This document shows, piece by piece, positions 30,582-38,746 of a stretch of 64,000 bases of DNA (position 1 is the stretch's first letter; every line of letters begins with the position of its first letter). Below the pieces are notes generated by a model that made no database searches, had not been told where the DNA came from, and saw nothing but the letters and a program-made list of their open reading frames with translations. The translations under genes and the position numbers were made by a program. The stretch is from Algorimicrobium algoritergicola. GTDB taxonomy: Bacteria; Bacteroidota; Bacteroidia; Flavobacteriales; Flavobacteriaceae. Location of the stretch: NCBI RefSeq assembly GCF_008086165.1, contig NZ_VSKL01000008.1, positions 50,211-114,210 on the forward strand, given 5' to 3'.

Positions 30582-31868
30582 ATGGCAAACACAGCTACTT
30601 TAGAAATTAATGGCGAGAAGCACGAATTTCCTCTTATTAAAGGAACAGAAAATGAAGTGGGAATCGACATTAAAAATTTACGAACTGCAACCAATGGTGT
30701 TGTAACTTTAGATCCAGGTTATAAAAATACGGGTTCTTGCGAGAGCGCAATTACATTTTTAGATGGTGAAAAAGGAATTTTAAGGTACCGTGGTTATTCT
30801 ATTGAAGAGCTAGCTGAAAAAGCAGATTTTTTAGAAGTTGCTTACTTATTAATTTTTGGTGAATTACCAACGCAAGCGGAGTTAGATAAATTCCATACAG
30901 ATATTAAAGCACAGTCAGTTGTTGATGAAGATATTCGCAAAATAGTAGATGCGTTTCCAAAATCAGCACATCCAATGGGTGTTATTGCATCTTTAACTAG
31001 TGCATTAACGGCTTTCAACCCATCTTCGGTAAATGTGAATTCGGAAGAGGATATGTACAAAGCTATTGTAAAAATATTAGGGAAATTTCCGGTATTAGTA
31101 GCTTGGACGTTTAGAAAGAAAAATGGCTTACCATTAGATTATGGCGATAAAAATTTAGGCTATGTTGAAAACATCTTGAAAATGATGTTTAAGCAGCCTA
31201 ATGAAGAATATAAATTTAACCCAATAGTAGTTAACGCCTTGGATAAATTATTAATTCTTCATGGAGATCATGAGCAAAACTGTTCTACATCAACGGTAAG
31301 AATTGCTGGTTCGTCTCATGTTGGATTATTTGCATCGCTTTCTACAGGTATTTCGGCACTTTGGGGTCCACTTCATGGTGGTGCTAATCAAGCCGTATTA
31401 GAAATGCTTGAAGCTATTAATGCAGATGGTGGAGACACAGAAAAATACATGGCGAAAGCTAAAGATAAAGAAGATCCATTTAGATTAATGGGCTTCGGAC
31501 ATCGTGTTTATAAAAATTTCGATCCAAGAGCTAAAATTATTAAAAAAGCAGCTGACGAAATTTTAAGCGATTTAGGTGTTGAAGATCCAATTCTAAATAT
31601 TGCAAAAGCATTGGAGCAAGAAGCCTTACAAGATCCGTATTTTGTAGATCGTAAATTATATCCAAACGTAGATTTCTACTCGGGAATTATTTACAGAGCT
31701 ATGGGTATTCCAACAGATATGTTTACGGTTATGTTTGCTTTAGGTCGTTTACCAGGATGGATTTCTCAATGGAAAGAAATGCGTTTGAATAATGAGCCAA
31801 TTGGTCGTCCACGTCAGATTTATGTAGGCGAAACATTAAGGCCATTTAAGTCTATTGATAAAAGATAA
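30582..31868 (+). CDS. gltA: Citrate synthase
   Basis: 428 aa, type II length. Catalytic residues in LHGDHEQNCSTSTVR (His), GPLHGGANQAV (His), MGFGHRVYKNFDPRAK (His/Arg) and LYPNVDFYSG (Asp). Condenses acetyl-CoA and oxaloacetate at the entry of the TCA cycle. A long N-terminal beta domain (ATLEINGEKHEFPLI) is typical of the hexameric, NADH-sensitive form. Own promoter is not obvious: the closest -7 match upstream (TATTTTCG) has one mismatch. Confidence 0.98.
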   Translation: MANTATLEINGEKHEFPLIKGTENEVGIDIKNLRTATNGVVTLDPGYKNTGSCESAITFLDGEKGILRYRGYSIEELAEKADFLEVAYLLIFGELPTQAELDKFHTDIKAQSVVDEDIRKIVDAFPKSAHPMGVIASLTSALTAFNPSSVNVNSEEDMYKAIVKILGKFPVLVAWTFRKKNGLPLDYGDKNLGYVENILKMMFKQPNEEYKFNPIVVNALDKLLILHGDHEQNCSTSTVRIAGSSHVGLFASLSTGISALWGPLHGGANQAVLEMLEAINADGGDTEKYMAKAKDKEDPFRLMGFGHRVYKNFDPRAKIIKKAADEILSDLGVEDPILNIAKALEQEALQDPYFVDRKLYPNVDFYSGIIYRAMGIPTDMFTVMFALGRLPGWISQWKEMRLNNEPIGRPRQIYVGETLRPFKSIDKR

Positions 31869-31886
31869 TATTTTATATACGATTCA

Positions 31887-31918
31887 AAAGCTTCATTTTT
31901 ATTAATGAAGCTTTTTTA
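31887..31918 (+). terminator. Terminator after gltA
   Basis: Perfect 12-bp stem AAAAGCTTCATT (31887-31898) with AATGAAGCTTTT (31905-31916), 6-nt loop, further T. It ends 10 bp before the next start codon. Confidence 0.9.
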
Positions 31919-31928
31919 TATTTACACT

Positions 31929-32843
31929 ATGCTAAAATTAAACGTTAAAAACGAAACATCGAGATTACGAGCTGTTGTATTAGGTACAGCCATTAGTAAT
32001 GGTCCAACACCAACTGAAGATGAAGCTTATGATCCAAAATCATTGGAGCACATAAAAGCAGGAACTTATCCTGTGGAAGCAGATATGGTAAAAGAAATCC
32101 AAGCTGTTGCTGATGTTTTTGAGAAGTATGATGTTAAAGTTTACAGACCAAAATTAATACAAGACTGCAATCAGATTTTTACACGAGACATTGCCTTTGT
32201 CATTGATGATGTATTTGTAAAAGCGAATATTCTGCCTAATCGTGAAGAAGAGTTGGAAGCCGTTCAATATATTATTGATCAAGTAAATCCAGAAAAAGTA
32301 GTGCGCCCGCCCGAAGAAGTTCATATTGAAGGTGGTGATGTCATGCTTTGGAATGATTATATTTTTGTTGGAACCTATAAAGGGAGTGATTATAAAAACT
32401 ATATCACGGCCAGAACTAATATGGCAGGTGTTCAATATATAAAGGATTTGTTTCCGAATAAAATTGTTAAGGAATTCGATTTAGTGAAATCTAAAATCGA
32501 ACCACGTGATAACGCACTTCATTTAGACTGTTGTTTTCAACCGGTTGGAAAAAATAAAGGAATCATTTATAAAAGTGGTTTCCGTGAAGAAAGCGATTAT
32601 ATGTATTTGGTAGATTTATTTGGAAAAGAAAACCTATTTCATATTACGCGAGATGAAATGTATAATATGAATAGTAATGTGTTTTCTATTTCTGAAGACG
32701 TTGTTATTTCCGAAAAGAATTTCACCCGCTTAAACACATGGTTACGAAGCAATGGTATAACCGTTGAAGAAGTACCTTATGCCGAAATAGCAAAGCAGGA
32801 AGGCTTGTTACGTTGCAGTACGATGCCTTTAATTCGTGATTAA
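31929..32843 (+). CDS. Dimethylargininase/arginine deiminase-family hydrolase
   Basis: 304 aa from ATG at 31929 (MLKLNVKNETSRLRAVVLG); an upstream frame from 31905 lies in the gltA terminator. Guanidine-modifying fold: CNQIFTRDIAFVI (substrate Asp), VHIEGGDVMLW (Glu/Asp), DNALHLDCCFQPVG (catalytic His) and LLRCSTMPLIRD (catalytic Cys near the C-terminus). Members hydrolyse dimethylarginine, arginine or citrulline; I cannot tell which. It ends 7 bp from the stop of the convergent M28 peptidase gene. Confidence 0.88.
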   Translation: MLKLNVKNETSRLRAVVLGTAISNGPTPTEDEAYDPKSLEHIKAGTYPVEADMVKEIQAVADVFEKYDVKVYRPKLIQDCNQIFTRDIAFVIDDVFVKANILPNREEELEAVQYIIDQVNPEKVVRPPEEVHIEGGDVMLWNDYIFVGTYKGSDYKNYITARTNMAGVQYIKDLFPNKIVKEFDLVKSKIEPRDNALHLDCCFQPVGKNKGIIYKSGFREESDYMYLVDLFGKENLFHITRDEMYNMNSNVFSISEDVVISEKNFTRLNTWLRSNGITVEEVPYAEIAKQEGLLRCSTMPLIRD

Positions 32844-32850
32844 TATATTC

Positions 32851-34017
32851 TTAGTTAAGAATAATTTTTTTGGTTGTTTTTTGAAAACCATTTTCAATAA
32901 CGGCTAAATATAAACCACGAGCCAGATTTGTTAAATCTACTGAATTATTACTGTTATCAAGTTGGGTAGAGAAGACGTTTTTCCCAATCATATTATAGAT
33001 TGTTACTGACGTATTTTTGCGTGATGGATTCGTTAATTGAATGTTTAAATTTCCAGATGTTGGATTTGGGTATGCGGTAACATCACCATCAAAATTATTT
33101 GATTCCATACTTAATGGATTGGTAGATACTGCAAATTCTAAAGCCGCTCCAAGCGCACCTTTTGTAACTTGAAACAGATAGGCAGGGTCCATATTTGCTA
33201 ATAAATCATTGGCTGTATGTGAATACGGTGTTTCATTTTTTTCATATAAACCCGTTATTATTTCGCCGTTGTTTTCAAAAGGCACATAATCGGAACCATA
33301 GGCATTAGAAATTTCCGTATTTAAACTCGAGTAGAGTTCAATACACGTGGCTAAACTTTGCGTTACAGCAGATGAAGCCGCATTGTTTCCTGACGGATTA
33401 CTTCTGTCTTCTTCGCAAACAATAGTCGAATTACTAGCACCATTCGTACCACCAACTTGGTCAATATTTAAAACTAATTTAATATCTAAATTTTCAGGGT
33501 TAACGGTGTTATTAACGTAATAACTACTTCCTAATAGACCTAATTCTTCGCCACTGAAGTGAATAAATTTTATAGAGTATTCGGTATCTACATTGGCAAA
33601 AAGTCGTGCCATTTCTAATAGTAAAATAGTTCCAGAGCCATTATCATTCGTTCCAGGACCATTAATAGTATCGTAATGTGCATCAATTATAACATAAGTA
33701 TTGGGATATAGACTTCCTGTTTTGGTAACAATTACATTATAAGTTGTATTTCCCGAAACTGAAAATGCTTGCTCCTCAATAGCTGTATAGCCTAAATTTT
33801 GGTAACGATCTACAAGCCAATTTTTAGTATTGTTTAATTGTGCAGAGCCTAATTCCTTAACGCCAAAACCTTCAAAGGTTGTTAAATCTGCTAAAATGTT
33901 TGTAGCCGAAACATTGTTTACAACACTACCATAAAATGAATTATAGGTTTGTGCTGATGTGTTTTTTGGGTATACTAAAAGTAATAATAAGGTAATAGAT
34001 AGGTACGTTAATTTCAT
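32851..34017 (-). CDS. Secreted M28-family metallopeptidase with type IX sorting domain
   Basis: 388 aa. Signal peptide 1-22; peptidase domain with zinc ligands in DAHYDT, GTNDNGSG, GEELGLLGS, LNIDQVGG and PYSHTAND (His, Asp, Glu, Asp, His set complete). The last 75 residues (from about 313: VTAYPNPTSGNLNIQL ... IYNMIGKNVFS ... GLYLAVIENG ... KKIILN) form a typical type A type IX secretion C-terminal domain. So it is an aminopeptidase exported across the outer membrane and probably attached to the surface. Confidence 0.93.
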   Translation of the reverse strand: MKLTYLSITLLLLLVYPKNTSAQTYNSFYGSVVNNVSATNILADLTTFEGFGVKELGSAQLNNTKNWLVDRYQNLGYTAIEEQAFSVSGNTTYNVIVTKTGSLYPNTYVIIDAHYDTINGPGTNDNGSGTILLLEMARLFANVDTEYSIKFIHFSGEELGLLGSSYYVNNTVNPENLDIKLVLNIDQVGGTNGASNSTIVCEEDRSNPSGNNAASSAVTQSLATCIELYSSLNTEISNAYGSDYVPFENNGEIITGLYEKNETPYSHTANDLLANMDPAYLFQVTKGALGAALEFAVSTNPLSMESNNFDGDVTAYPNPTSGNLNIQLTNPSRKNTSVTIYNMIGKNVFSTQLDNSNNSVDLTNLARGLYLAVIENGFQKTTKKIILN

Positions 34018-34083
34018 GATTGGGGTTTAATAAAGCTAAAATAGTTCAAATTTTAATAAAGAAGGAAAAATGAGGACATTCAT

Positions 34084-34614
34084 TTAGTTTACCAGGCAGG
34101 TTATGGTAACCGTTGCTGTTGTACCCACACGGAAGGTTCCGTAGTCTTCACCAATATTATAATCAAAACGGTTAATTTCAATGTCACCTTTAAAGGTGTT
34201 GTTTATAAAGGTAAAAGGAATTGTTACTTGTTTGGTAACACCATGAATGGTTAGCGCTCCTGTAGTGGCATAGCCTGCATCCGTTTTTATAACGGAAGTA
34301 GACTTATAACAAATAGTTGGATAGGTGTCTACTGCAAAAAAATCGTCAGAACGCAAATGGGTATCACGCTTGTTATTATCTGTATCAATGGATTTAGCAT
34401 CCACACAAATGTTGAAATTAGAATTGTTTACATTTGATTTATTAAAATTAAAATCACCTTGCATCCCGCTGAACGTGCCATTTACAGTAAAAATAGCACC
34501 AGCTGTAATTTCAAAATTCACTCTGGATTGGTTTGTGTTAATTGTTTGCGCATGCACTTGATTTCCAGCGACACAAATAAACATGATGAGCAAAGCAGTT
34601 TTAATAGTTTTCAT
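34084..34614 (-). CDS. YceI-family lipid-binding periplasmic protein
   Basis: 176 aa. Signal peptide 1-22 (cleavage near VHAQ). YceI lipocalin-like fold: SRVNFEITAGAIFTVNGTFSGMQGDFNF, RDTHLRSDDFFAVDTYPTICYKS, GALTIHGVTKQVTIPFTF and the Asp/Asn-rich C-terminal strand. Members bind long isoprenoid or amide lipids in the periplasm. No partner gene for isoprenoid metabolism or cytochrome b561 nearby. 179 bp of gene-free sequence follows upstream. Confidence 0.92.
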   Translation of the reverse strand: MKTIKTALLIMFICVAGNQVHAQTINTNQSRVNFEITAGAIFTVNGTFSGMQGDFNFNKSNVNNSNFNICVDAKSIDTDNNKRDTHLRSDDFFAVDTYPTICYKSTSVIKTDAGYATTGALTIHGVTKQVTIPFTFINNTFKGDIEINRFDYNIGEDYGTFRVGTTATVTITCLVN

Positions 34615-34793
34615 AGTAAAATAGTTTTATATGGAATAAGTCGTTGTAGCAACAGGTTCATTTCTTTAAAAATAAGAAAAAGGAATTACAATTGGCGCGA
34701 TCTGCTGGAATGCGTGGAATTAAGACGTGATACTTTAAAGACAGATTGTAATGAAAAGGGAATGCAATGCGACTTGATTTTTAATGGTGTACT

Positions 34794-35264
34794 TTATTGA
34801 GAAACGTTTTTTATTCCGTAAATATCGTCTTCTGTTTTTAAAATTCCGTCTTTACCTTTTGAGATAAGAAGGTATCCAATTCCATCTTCAATCTGTTCAT
34901 AAATGAACTCATTATTCCAATAATCAGATGTAATGTTTTTTCTTAACGGATTATTTCTAATTATTATATTTAGTTTTTCAGGATATATTCCGATTGATTT
35001 TTTTTCATTTTCGAGTATCAGTTCAATTTTAGCTATTTTTTCAGTCGTTTTTTTTGTTCCATAATCAGAAAAGAAGAAATGGCCAATTACTAATTTTGCT
35101 ATGAGTACCAAAAGCATAAAAATTCCGAATAATTGCCAAACAGGATGAATCATTAGTTTTTTCGGAAGATGGTTTTCTTTTTCAAATTCACGTCTGGCTT
35201 TTTTCCGTTTCGCAAATTTAGAATCTTCACGCCAAAAAAGTAGTTCTCCAATTACATCTAACAT
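34794..35264 (-). CDS. Membrane protein with pseudopilin (GspG)-like C-terminal domain
   Basis: 156 aa. Charged N-terminal cytoplasmic segment (FAKRKKARREFEKEN), one membrane helix at about 43-66 (LFGIFMLLVLIAKLVIGHFFF), then about 90 residues outside. The extracytoplasmic part resembles the core of type II secretion G pseudopilins: a helix followed by SDYWNNEFIYEQ ... GYLLISKGKDGILKTEDDI, like the calcium-binding DPWGNPY...SxGxDG...DDI region. No prepilin cleavage motif or other secretion genes are seen, so it is a stand-alone protein. It lies at the end of the repeat-flanked accessory array; its start is 21 bp from repeat copy Z. Confidence 0.6.
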   Translation of the reverse strand: MLDVIGELLFWREDSKFAKRKKARREFEKENHLPKKLMIHPVWQLFGIFMLLVLIAKLVIGHFFFSDYGTKKTTEKIAKIELILENEKKSIGIYPEKLNIIIRNNPLRKNITSDYWNNEFIYEQIEDGIGYLLISKGKDGILKTEDDIYGIKNVSQ

Positions 35265-35285
35265 TCAATTTTTATCAAATTAGTC

Positions 35286-35371
35286 CTAACAGTTTCATTC
35301 ATGAAAAGTACATGCTAATCATTAAATAGAAAAGTCCAAACTATTGGTTTGAACTTTTCTTGTGCTGTTAG
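35286..35371 (-). repeat. Array repeat copy Z (degenerate)
   Basis: Outer ends CTAACAG (35286-35292) and CTGTTAG (35365-35371) are exact inverted repeats. TTTCATTCATGAAAAGTACATGC matches copy A (position-for-position similar). Inner hairpin: 35328-35341 with 35347-35360, one mismatch. 86 bp long, the shortest copy. It separates the pseudopilin-like gene from the AhpD-like gene. Confidence 0.7.
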
Positions 35372-35385
35372 AATTAAACGGTTTC

Positions 35386-35931
35386 TTATTTCCAAGCAAA
35401 TTTTTGAAAAGGGGCATCCACAGGTGTGTTCGCAATATGATTTGTATAATTACTTATCACTTTTTGAGATAAGCCCAAAATAACTTCCAAAACTTGTCTT
35501 TCTTCATATCCTGCTTCATAAAATGTGCTCAAATCTTCTTGAGTTACGTGACCACGATTGCGAACAACCTTTAAAGTAAAATCGTGTAGGACTTGCAATT
35601 TTTCGGTTGGCATGGCTGTTCTATTTCTTAATGCTTCACTTATAGTTGAGTCTACTTTCATCATATTAGCAATACCAGTATGAGCAGGTACACAATAATG
35701 ACATTCGTGTTCTACGTTAATTGTTTGCCAAACGACAGTTAATTCTTCTTTGTTGAATGATGATTCTGTGAACAGTTTGTGCAAAGTTTGGTATGCTTCT
35801 AATAGTTCTGGCGCTCCAGCTAAAACACCGTGTAAACCTGGTATCATACCGTTGGATTTAAGAGATTGCTCTAATAATGTTTTGCTACCTTCTGGTGCAG
35901 TTTCGATGTTGTGAATTTTTAAAGTTGTCAT
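35386..35931 (-). CDS. Carboxymuconolactone decarboxylase/AhpD-like protein
   Basis: 181 aa. AhpD-type active-site motif E-x-x-x-C-x-x-C-x-x-x-H in VEHECHYCVPAHTGIA (about residues 74-89). Such proteins are thiol peroxidase-related or decarboxylases; with an intact CxxC a redox role (alkylhydroperoxidase-like) is likely. It follows a TetR gene on the same strand, and a 26-bp palindrome resembling the TetR operator lies 32 bp upstream of its start, so it is the probable target of that repressor. Confidence 0.87.
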   Translation of the reverse strand: MTTLKIHNIETAPEGSKTLLEQSLKSNGMIPGLHGVLAGAPELLEAYQTLHKLFTESSFNKEELTVVWQTINVEHECHYCVPAHTGIANMMKVDSTISEALRNRTAMPTEKLQVLHDFTLKVVRNRGHVTQEDLSTFYEAGYEERQVLEVILGLSQKVISNYTNHIANTPVDAPFQKFAWK

Positions 35932-35962
35932 AATTGTGATTTTATTTATTTACTTGTTATTT

Positions 35963-35988
35963 AATAACTAAACAATCGTTTAGTTATT
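35963..35988 (-). promoter_or_regulatory. Probable TetR operator upstream of the AhpD-like gene
   Basis: Perfect palindrome with 11-bp arms AATAACTAAAC (35963-35973) and GTTTAGTTATT (35978-35988) around AATC. The core ACTAAACAATCG is shared with a second site upstream of the TetR gene. Confidence 0.75.
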
Positions 35989-36003
35989 GGTTAAAAAAAA
36001 TGT

Positions 36004-36567
36004 TTATAAATTTTTGAAGGTCATTTCAATATAATCTTCTATTTCTTTTTCATTATTTACTTTTGATGCCGCAGCCAAGCCGTGTTTTGCTAATAATAAA
36101 TAGTTAGCTTGTTTTAATATAGTTTCTTCATCCTTTGTAGTGTCCATTTTTAATTTCATAATGAATAACTCTTTTAGATTATTCATAAAAGAATTCATTT
36201 GTTCATTAATTAATTCATCTTCTATTTGTGAAAATTCATTGTAAGTATTCGTTACTAAACACCCTTTTTCATTTCCATCTACATTACAAATACGAACTGA
36301 ATTATAGAAAAAGTCTTTTATGTCTTCTAGACCATTATTAGAGTTTTTGAATTCTTCGAAAACGGAATGCACTTTTCTTTTGTAGCTTTTTAGACTTTCG
36401 AGGAATAGACCATGTTTGTTTCCAAAACTTGAATATATAGAAAACTTATTAATGCCCATTTCTTTTTCAAGCATTTGCATAGAGGTAGTTCCATAGCCAT
36501 TTCGCCAAAAAATATTCATTGCTTTTTCAACTACTACGTCTTCATTATATTCTTTTTTTCTTGCCAT
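36004..36567 (-). CDS. TetR/AcrR-family transcriptional regulator
   Basis: 187 aa. N-terminal helix-turn-helix (about 10-55): VVEKAMNIFWRNGYGTTSMQMLEKEMGINKFSIYSSFGNKHGLF, the TetR signature. The C-terminal ligand domain (about 70-187) resembles the AcrR/NemR-like C-terminal family (KGCLVTNTYNEF). It is 72 bp upstream of the AhpD-like gene on the same strand. A matching palindrome overlaps its own -7 box, which suggests autorepression. The ligand is unknown, perhaps an electrophile or oxidant given the neighbour. Confidence 0.92.
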   Translation of the reverse strand: MARKKEYNEDVVVEKAMNIFWRNGYGTTSMQMLEKEMGINKFSIYSSFGNKHGLFLESLKSYKRKVHSVFEEFKNSNNGLEDIKDFFYNSVRICNVDGNEKGCLVTNTYNEFSQIEDELINEQMNSFMNNLKELFIMKLKMDTTKDEETILKQANYLLLAKHGLAAASKVNNEKEIEDYIEMTFKNL

Positions 36568-36584
36568 TATTTCTAATTACACTG

Positions 36585-36605
36585 CAAAACTAAACAATCG
36601 GTTAG
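36585..36605 (-). promoter_or_regulatory. TetR gene promoter -7 box with overlapping operator
   Basis: On the minus strand TAGTTTTG (plus 36585-36592) fits TANNTTTG. It overlaps CTAAACAATCGGTTAG (36590-36605), a 6-bp-arm dyad around AATC that shares ACTAAACAATCG with the operator at 35963. The overlap is the arrangement expected for autorepression. Confidence 0.7.
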
Positions 36606-36692
36606 AAATAAAAAACATTTTAACTTTTATTTTAGAGTCTCCTTGTATCTTGTTGAATTTGAATAGGAAAGTTGTTGTTTGGGTTAATTGGT

Positions 36693-36813
36693 ACAACGGT
36701 TTCGTGTATGAAAAGTACATGCTTCCGTCAGCGGATTTTCGTAACGACTAGCGGAAGAAAGCAAACACGTCCTTTCTTTTGGTTAAGTACTAAAAAATAT
36801 ATGGTGTTATGCC
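36693..36813 (-). repeat. Array repeat copy A
   Basis: Starts ACAACGGTTTCGTGTATG and ends GGTGTTATGCC; 121 bp. Inner part has CTTCCG (36722-36727) facing CGGAAG (36752-36757) and the core TTTTCG-TAA-CGA. The stretch AAAGCAAACACG...CTTTC...TTTTGGTTAAGTACTAAAA is shared with copies B-D. Degenerate compared with them. It lies between the M50-like gene and the TetR gene. Confidence 0.75.
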
Positions 36814-36840
36814 TAGACTTTTTCTTCTATATGTTGTTTT

Positions 36841-37407
36841 TTACAATATTCTGAATTTAAAAAGTTGATCTAAAAAGATCAGAACCGAGCTTGCCAAAAT
36901 AATTATAACAGTTGTCCAAGATTGAAATTTCCAATTCAGTTTGTATTTGCTGGATATTTTATATACCAAATAAAACAAAATTCCGCTTATAATTATTGAA
37001 AGTGTGTAAGTCCCAACTCCCAAAAACTGACCAACACGTCCTTCATCATTCGCCATTATCAAATTAAATAGTCCAGCCAAAAATCTCATATAAAACGCCG
37101 TGAACAAAAGCGTGTAAATATATTTATTCCAACCTTTTAAATTCAGAAAAATAAAAACAATTATTCCTTGAAAAACAGTTACAATCGGTCCAGAAATGGA
37201 AATAATAGCGTTATCAATTTCTGTTGGGTTTTGCCCTTGGATAATAGATGTTGCATTTAATCTCATAATATTTTTATGCCCTAATAGTTCGCTTGTTAAC
37301 CAGTGGGTAAATTCGTGAATCATCCAGGTGAAAAAAACGGCAATTATTCCTATTAATATGTATTTTATGGTGATTTTTTGATTGGTCATTCCTTTATTGG
37401 GGTTCAT
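36841..37407 (-). CDS. Integral membrane protein with HExxH motif (M50-like metallopeptidase)
   Basis: 188 aa, about five membrane helices. HEFTHWLTSELLGH (about residues 31-44) contains HExxH within the first helix pair, as in membrane-embedded zinc peptidases of the M50/SREBP type; SGPIVTVFQG is reminiscent of their second conserved segment. A typical NPDG/DG motif is not clear, so activity is uncertain. Start: ATGA overlap with the stop of the preceding lipoprotein gene; an internal Met (MTNQ) is an alternative. The two are translationally coupled and may act together. Confidence 0.65.
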   Translation of the reverse strand: MNPNKGMTNQKITIKYILIGIIAVFFTWMIHEFTHWLTSELLGHKNIMRLNATSIIQGQNPTEIDNAIISISGPIVTVFQGIIVFIFLNLKGWNKYIYTLLFTAFYMRFLAGLFNLIMANDEGRVGQFLGVGTYTLSIIISGILFYLVYKISSKYKLNWKFQSWTTVIIILASSVLIFLDQLFKFRIL

Positions 37408-37880
37408 TTTTCAGATTCATATCCGTGAACATTCCAAGTTTTTAAAAAGTCATAACCTTTGTGTTTCAAATATGTCATTCCGTCTATTTTGAATTTCGTT
37501 TTAGTTAAAGATTCGATTTCGGTTGTGTCTGAACCTCCTAAACTTACAAATTCCAACTGAACTTTACCATTCAATTTTATTAATCCAGCTAAAGTCGGAC
37601 AAGATTTTATTGGTAAAGATTCAGTTCGTTTAATTTCTTCAGTATATGGGATTGTTTCCCAAGGCGCAAAATTTTTCTTTTTATGAAAATCTAACCAGAG
37701 TATATTTTCAGAATCAATGTGATTTTCAGGAATCCAAAATCCGTTTAGATTTTCCCGTACAGAACCTAATTCGGTTAAATCAATTTCATAATCGTTTTCC
37801 ACAACAATTAAATTCCGTTTTGGATTTGAACATCCAAGCAGTAAAAAAGTCAAAATCGATATGTTTATTATTAATCTCAA
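37404..37880 (-). CDS. Small lipoprotein of unknown function
   Basis: 158 aa with a TTG start at 37880 (no in-frame ATG upstream of the signal peptide). Signal and lipobox (FLLLGC at about residues 12-17), followed by SNPKRN. Mature part about 140 residues, mostly beta, with SCPTLAGLIKLNGKV and YLKHKGYDFLKTW; no family recognised. Located 20 bp from repeat copy B and overlapping the M50-like gene by 4 bp (ATGA). The tight coupling hints that the lipoprotein is a partner or substrate of the membrane peptidase. Confidence 0.6.
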   Translation of the reverse strand: MRLIINISILTFLLLGCSNPKRNLIVVENDYEIDLTELGSVRENLNGFWIPENHIDSENILWLDFHKKKNFAPWETIPYTEEIKRTESLPIKSCPTLAGLIKLNGKVQLEFVSLGGSDTTEIESLTKTKFKIDGMTYLKHKGYDFLKTWNVHGYESEK

Positions 37881-37900
37881 GTTTCGGTTTTCAAATGTGT

Positions 37901-38033
37901 GCCAACGTGATTGTAAATGGAAAAGTGCGTGTTGGTGTCAGCGAATTTTCGGAACGAAAATGACAACAAAGCAAACACGCACTTTCCTTTTGGTTATGTA
38001 CTAAAATAAGCATTTTTTTATTTACCGTGTTAG
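37901..38033 (-). repeat. Array repeat copy B, module 1
   Basis: Outer ends GCCAACG (37901) and CGTGTTAG (to 38033). Perfect 12-bp inner stem AAAGTGCGTGTT (37922-37933) with AACACGCACTTT (37974-37985) and a terminal hairpin ATTTTCG-GAA-CGAAAAT (37945-37961). 133 bp. Its left end lies 20 bp from the start of the lipoprotein gene. Confidence 0.88.
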
Positions 38034-38139
38034 TAATAGTTACTTCTCACGAATTTAAGCTGTGATTTACTTTCAAAATTTAAGGTAGAATACTTGCTGT
38101 CTAACAATAAATTTGAGTTTTTTTTGTTTTATCCGTATG
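38034..38139 (-). repeat. Array repeat copy B, module 2 (diverged)
   Basis: Aligns with module 2 of copies C and D (TTCTCACGAA, TTAAGCTGTGATTTA, TTTAAGGTAGAATACTT, TTTTGTTTTAT.CGTATGTT) but with many more differences. Its end runs into the stop codon region of the DinB-like gene. Confidence 0.7.
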
Positions 38140-38694
38140 TTACTTGCTGGCTTTTACTATTGTTTTTTCTGCTTGTTTGATATGTCTTTCATTATGATAT
38201 ATTAATACTCTAAATGTGTCTCCTAGTCTTAACTTAATTAATTTCGAAATTGAAATAGCGGTTTTAGTTTTGTCAAGATTGACGTTTTTTGACTTATTGA
38301 GTAATTCAATTATTTGATGTTGTTGATTTATAAATTTTTCAAGTGTTTGATTGTTTAGTTTTGAGTTTAATGGATTCATAGATTTAAATGTTTTCATTTT
38401 ATTTAAATCCTCATTGTATGAAACCGATTTACTGAAATATTTTCCTAACCAATTACTTTTAAATATTTCAGAACTTTTATGTTTAGACGTATGTATCTTA
38501 TTTGCTATTTCTGGAATATAAAAATCGCCATATTTATTTAGATGTTCAATACATTCTAATGCGCTCCAACTTTCTAGATTTTCTTTCCAATTTAAATGGT
38601 CTTTAGATTGGTTTTTTAAATTTTCTACAATGTTTAAATTCTCACGAGTAAGCTCTAATAAGTCTTGCAATAAATTGTTTGATGTTGATACCAT
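38140..38694 (-). CDS. DinB-like (DinB_2) metal-binding protein
   Basis: 184 aa, all-helical. Three histidines at the usual metal-ligand places: WSALECIEHLNKYGDF (about residues 43-58) and RVLIYHNERHIKQAEKT (near the C-terminus). The family is a four-helix bundle, including bacillithiol- or mycothiol-dependent transferases; actual activity unknown. 52 bp downstream of the Crp-like gene on the same strand, likely co-transcribed as a two-gene unit between two repeats. Confidence 0.83.
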   Translation of the reverse strand: MVSTSNNLLQDLLELTRENLNIVENLKNQSKDHLNWKENLESWSALECIEHLNKYGDFYIPEIANKIHTSKHKSSEIFKSNWLGKYFSKSVSYNEDLNKMKTFKSMNPLNSKLNNQTLEKFINQQHQIIELLNKSKNVNLDKTKTAISISKLIKLRLGDTFRVLIYHNERHIKQAEKTIVKASK

Positions 38695-38746
38695 AATTTT
38701 TTATTACAAATTTCAAGATATAATTTGATTAAAACCTTGATCGAAA

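Noticed and set aside
34615..34793. A seventh array repeat between the YceI gene and the pseudopilin-like gene
   Set aside because: Only a weak likeness (AACAGGTTCATTTCTT) to the left end of copy Z; no paired right end or inner hairpin found.
36672..36854. Plus-strand frame of 60 codons across array repeat copy A
   Set aside because: It runs through the repeat against the direction of all neighbouring genes and has no signal peptide, family or promoter.
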